Shown here: piece after piece, positions 61,251-64,000 of the stretch
Position numbering within the stretch: position 1 is the first letter of the stretch
Layout: every line of letters starts with the position of its first letter
NCBI GenBank assembly: GCA_020698575.1
Contig: CM036243.1
Coordinates: 21,898,403-21,962,402 of the forward strand
DNA from: Bostrychus sinensis
Lineage: Eukaryota; Chordata; Actinopteri; Gobiiformes; Eleotridae
Direction: 5' to 3'
DNA length: 64,000 nucleotides
Notes under the pieces: generated by a model
Databases searched by the model: none
Seen by the model: the letters and a program-made list of their open reading frames with translations, nothing else
What the model was told of the DNA's origin: nothing
Program-made: the position numbers and the translations under genes

Positions 61251-62944
61251 AAGAGGTGGAAAAAGAGGCTGGTGCTATCCACTACAAGAGTAGTGGTGAA
61301 AAGGTTTGAGTTTACATTGTGTGGCTTAGTGGAGAATCAGCATCAGCTGTATTCAATACAGAGAGAAAACATGCAGCAGTAAAAAAAATTATAGCATTAA
61401 AATAAAGTTAAAAAGAACAAACAGTACAATAGTTTGTTTTGCTATCAAAAATTTATATTATTTAAATGATATTGACTCAAGGCAAAGTAAGAGAGTTGTG
61501 CAATTTGAAGTGCTGCTTCTTAGTTCCACTGTGCTCATCACATTTCAGTACTGCAGACAGATGTACAGTACTGTACATCATCAGTAGTTAGTACTGTCCA
61601 GGTTATTAGCATTTAGCTTGTGAGAATAAAAAAATCTCTCCTGTTTTATGAGATTTTCTAGCCCTAGAATCGAGAATAAGTAATTTATTAAATGTATTTA
61701 TTATCTATCGCCCAAAGACAATGTGACTGCTCATTCATTTGATAGAATAAACATAATTTAACATTTTGTTAATGGGCCAGTATTGCTTGAAAATGCAAGT
61801 GCAATATTTGAAATGACCTGTAATAATAAATAATAAAGGGTTGGTATTCAAGACAACAAACTGAAGGCAATGGTAAAAAACAGACTTTCATTTAATAACT
61901 GTGCTTTTTAGCTGTTAAGTAGCTTAGTAACATGATGTACATGGCAGTACATAAGATTAAGTTAGGCAACTATGGTATAAACTATATAGTAACTTACTCT
62001 ATTCAGTCATTCAAAACACAATTTAATAGCAGCTATTACAACTTAGTATTAGCAAGTTTTCTTATGTTTTGTACTTTCCTTCAATATCATTACATTCAGT
62101 TTATTTTAAAAAAACTACATATACAGTACACTATATAAAATACGTTACACTATACTAAATTGTACGGATAATAATACTAGCAAAGGACTCAAAAGTGCTT
62201 TTACAGTATCTCCTCATATACAAAAGATGTATTCACAGGTAATGCAGTTCCGGTAATACTGAATGTAAATACAAATTGTCTTACATTTGTGTAATATGTG
62301 AAGCTAGGCCCAAAGGGCAACAAGTCAAGTGCGCTGGTTCATGATCAGAGCAGCTAGTAGTTTTCAGCCAACATTTTTTTCATTATTTAGTTACACTTAC
62401 AACTTACATACAGTCACCGGCCACATTATTAGGTACACGTGTTTAATCTACTCTACAAATCTCAGACCTGCTGAAGATCAAATCAGACAACCAAACTGGG
62501 CGGAAAACTTATAAGTGACCTTGAATGTGGCATGGACGGGTCTGAGTATTTCAGAAAATGCTGATCTACTGGGTTTTTCACACACAATCTAGGGTTTATT
62601 TTTAGAACTACTGAAACCTTGGCTTGTATACAGATCTACGAGGTCCTGACTTCAGTGTTTATTATTAGCCCTATCATCTATTTATTAACCTGCAAATAGA
62701 TGTCTACTGTTACTTTATAGTCAGGCCTTGAAATTAAAACATATGTTGCTAATAATCTGGCCAGTGAATGTATTTAATAACTCCTGTAGTACTTACAAAC
62801 CATCTTCTTTTTCTATTACACACTTTGTTAAAAAACTGAGGTATGTGGGTTTTCTTCTCAGGAAATAGTCAAACATTCTTCACATTTCCTGTCTCTTCAG
62901 ACCAGGTGGTTAGCGGTGCAAGCAGAAGTGGGGTGGGGTGCAGT
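61251..62944. other. Intergenic between convergent adgrl1 and the phosphatase gene
   Basis: AT-rich with no gene seen. It includes a perfect 20-nt palindrome at 61560-61579 and a fragment of the 'cacattattaggtacac' DNA element at 62412-62590, related to 14088-14647. Confidence 0.5.
62412..62590. mobile_element. Non-autonomous DNA element, partial copy 2
   Basis: Starts ggccacattattaggtacac and carries ctgagtatttcagaaaatgc as in the element at 14088. It ends after cacacaatct, so about a third is present. Confidence 0.65.
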
Positions 62945-63282
62945 TCAGCAGACGGTATGGTGCGGCGACAGGGGACTATCCAGGGTCTCAGTGGGGGAGA
63001 GGTCCGAACTGGAGGTTTTAAACATGGAGGAGATGTGGAACGCCTGAAAAAGACAAACAAATCCTGCAGGGCTTGGAGCATGACATTATGGACATAAAAA
63101 CAAGCAAATGTACTGACCACCCAGTAGGCAGTGAGCGCCCCCTGTATGTATCCCGTAAGCACGTCGGACGGGTGGTGCCTGTAGTCTGAGATGCGTGTCA
63201 GCCCAGTGTAGACGGCAAGCATGAACAAGAAGAACTGAAGCACTGGTCTCAGCAGACGAGCATTGCGCCATGTTAACCGTGC
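62945..63282 (-). CDS. Phospholipid phosphatase (LPP family), last two coding exons
   Basis: Membrane enzyme that dephosphorylates phosphatidate, lysophosphatidate and related lipids. Two in-phase exons are present, 63282-63118 (55 codons) and 63043-62945 (32 codons plus stop). The first gives ARLTWRNARLLRP, a transmembrane helix (VLQFFLFMLAVYTG) and TRISDYRHHPSDVLTGYIQG. The latter is motif C3 of the PAP2 superfamily, with the catalytic histidine and aspartate, followed by the start of the last helix. The second ends the helix (AFHISSMFK) and gives a short Ser/Pro tail ending HHTVC. Motifs C1 and C2 must be in exons beyond 64000. It resembles PLPP2 and PLPP3 about equally; the 19p13-type neighbours suggest a plpp2-like gene. 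Confidence 0.85.
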
Positions 63283-64000
63283 CTGCAAATAAAACTAGTG
63301 ACAAAAAAAGAAGTAAATTTAAAATTACAAATAGATTTTTAAAAAATTAATAATTAACTACAGCAGTGATCATTTGTCGCAACATAAAAAACAAACTTTT
63401 TAGTAACATTTCCTTTCTTTTGCTGTGGCTTTGGTTGTTTTAAGTGAACCGTTGTTATTATTTGTACTTAGACTTCTGACTTAGACTTTTTAAAGCAACA
63501 TTGTACTTTGTTTATCATAAATAAGTCTCAGTGAGCAACTCTCTTTTCAATCAGGGTTCACCACAGCAAATCATTCGCATGTGTACATTGCCAAATTTTT
63601 ACACCAAATGCCCTTTCTGACACAACCAGGCACATAATGTAACTGAAGTTTTGAGTGCCTGGTGGGGAATTGAACCCATGTCCTCCCACACTAGAAGCTA
63701 ACCAATACAATAGCAATTACACAGATAAGCTTCACTGAATCCTCATCCTGAAGTGAGAAAGAAGAACCTCACTTGAAACTGTATACAGCAGTATAGGCTG
63801 ACACTGCCCAGCACACACCTACTGGGACATCATATGGAGATTTAAATGCAAGAGGCCATACACTAGCACAATAGGAGAGCAGCGAGGTCACTCTCCTCCC
63901 ACAGACCAACAAAGCTTTCTCTGTTTGGGTCTATTCAGTCCCCGCTCTTTCTTCTCTCTCTGCTGTTTATTACACTGATGATGAGTCTCTAATTCATTTG
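63283..64000. other. Intron of the phosphatase gene with a dispersed repeat
   Basis: Upstream (minus-strand) intron. Positions 63545-63700 carry caccacagcaaatcattcgc then aaatgccctttctgacacaa, the repeat family of 4017 and 40827. No further coding exon is seen before the window ends. Confidence 0.5.

Noticed and set aside
62869..63117. Continuation of the phosphatase frame past 63118
   Set aside because: A good donor (GTG|GTCAGT) ends the exon at 63118, and the true last exon is 63043-62945 in another frame, restoring a transmembrane helix and a natural stop.

Overview
The window is vertebrate, almost certainly teleost fish, nuclear DNA. Genes are split into many short exons with GT/AG introns. 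Every protein I could assemble matches a vertebrate family. The non-genic DNA is packed with fish-type repeats: Tc1-like transposons bracketed by TA, a Rex3-like LINE with a GATG tail, tRNA-type SINEs and a hAT element. The gene set (colgalt1, nxnl1, adgrl1, a phospholipid phosphatase) corresponds to genes I remember from human chromosome 19p13, so this is probably a fish block equivalent to it.

Layout from left to right. 1-2000: broken hAT transposase on the minus strand. 2358-2546: a lone B-box zinc-finger exon on the minus strand. 5005-6285: degenerate Tc1 element. 7482-22791: complete colgalt1 (procollagen galactosyltransferase) in 12 coding exons, 609 residues, with a LINE, two Tc1 elements and MITEs in its introns. 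24150-28300: retroelement fragments and a SINE. 28925-30405 and 32480-34315: two tandem nxnl1 genes (thioredoxin-like photoreceptor factor, RdCVF) with identical intron positions and phases. About 36120-37025: CpG-rich block ending in a splice donor, the likely promoter and 5' noncoding exon of adgrl1. 43878-60099: complete adgrl1 (latrophilin-1) in 24 coding exons including a 15-nt microexon, 1862 residues. 62945-63282: the last two coding exons of a lipid phosphate phosphatase on the minus strand, whose upstream exons lie beyond the right edge.

The gene models were joined by hand. All exon phases agree and all three complete multi-exon gene types give uninterrupted reading frames, so the coordinates are good, although only transcripts can prove splice choice. 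The genes are not a functional cluster. colgalt1 is an ER collagen-modifying enzyme, nxnl1 acts in retina, adgrl1 is a neuronal adhesion GPCR and the phosphatase handles lipid signals.

The most interesting points are these. (1) The nxnl1 tandem pair: retaining intron 2 of the first copy gives a stop exactly after residue 109, the length I recall for the mammalian secreted short form, while the second copy reads on for 25 codons. (2) A neuronal-type 15-nt microexon in adgrl1. (3) A roughly seven-unit acidic/Trp repeat in the adgrl1 cytoplasmic tail, absent from the mammalian protein as I remember it. (4) A possible alternative C-terminal exon of adgrl1 that would remove the PDZ ligand. I found no CRISPR array, operon or other prokaryotic system, and no clear evidence of an entirely new system.
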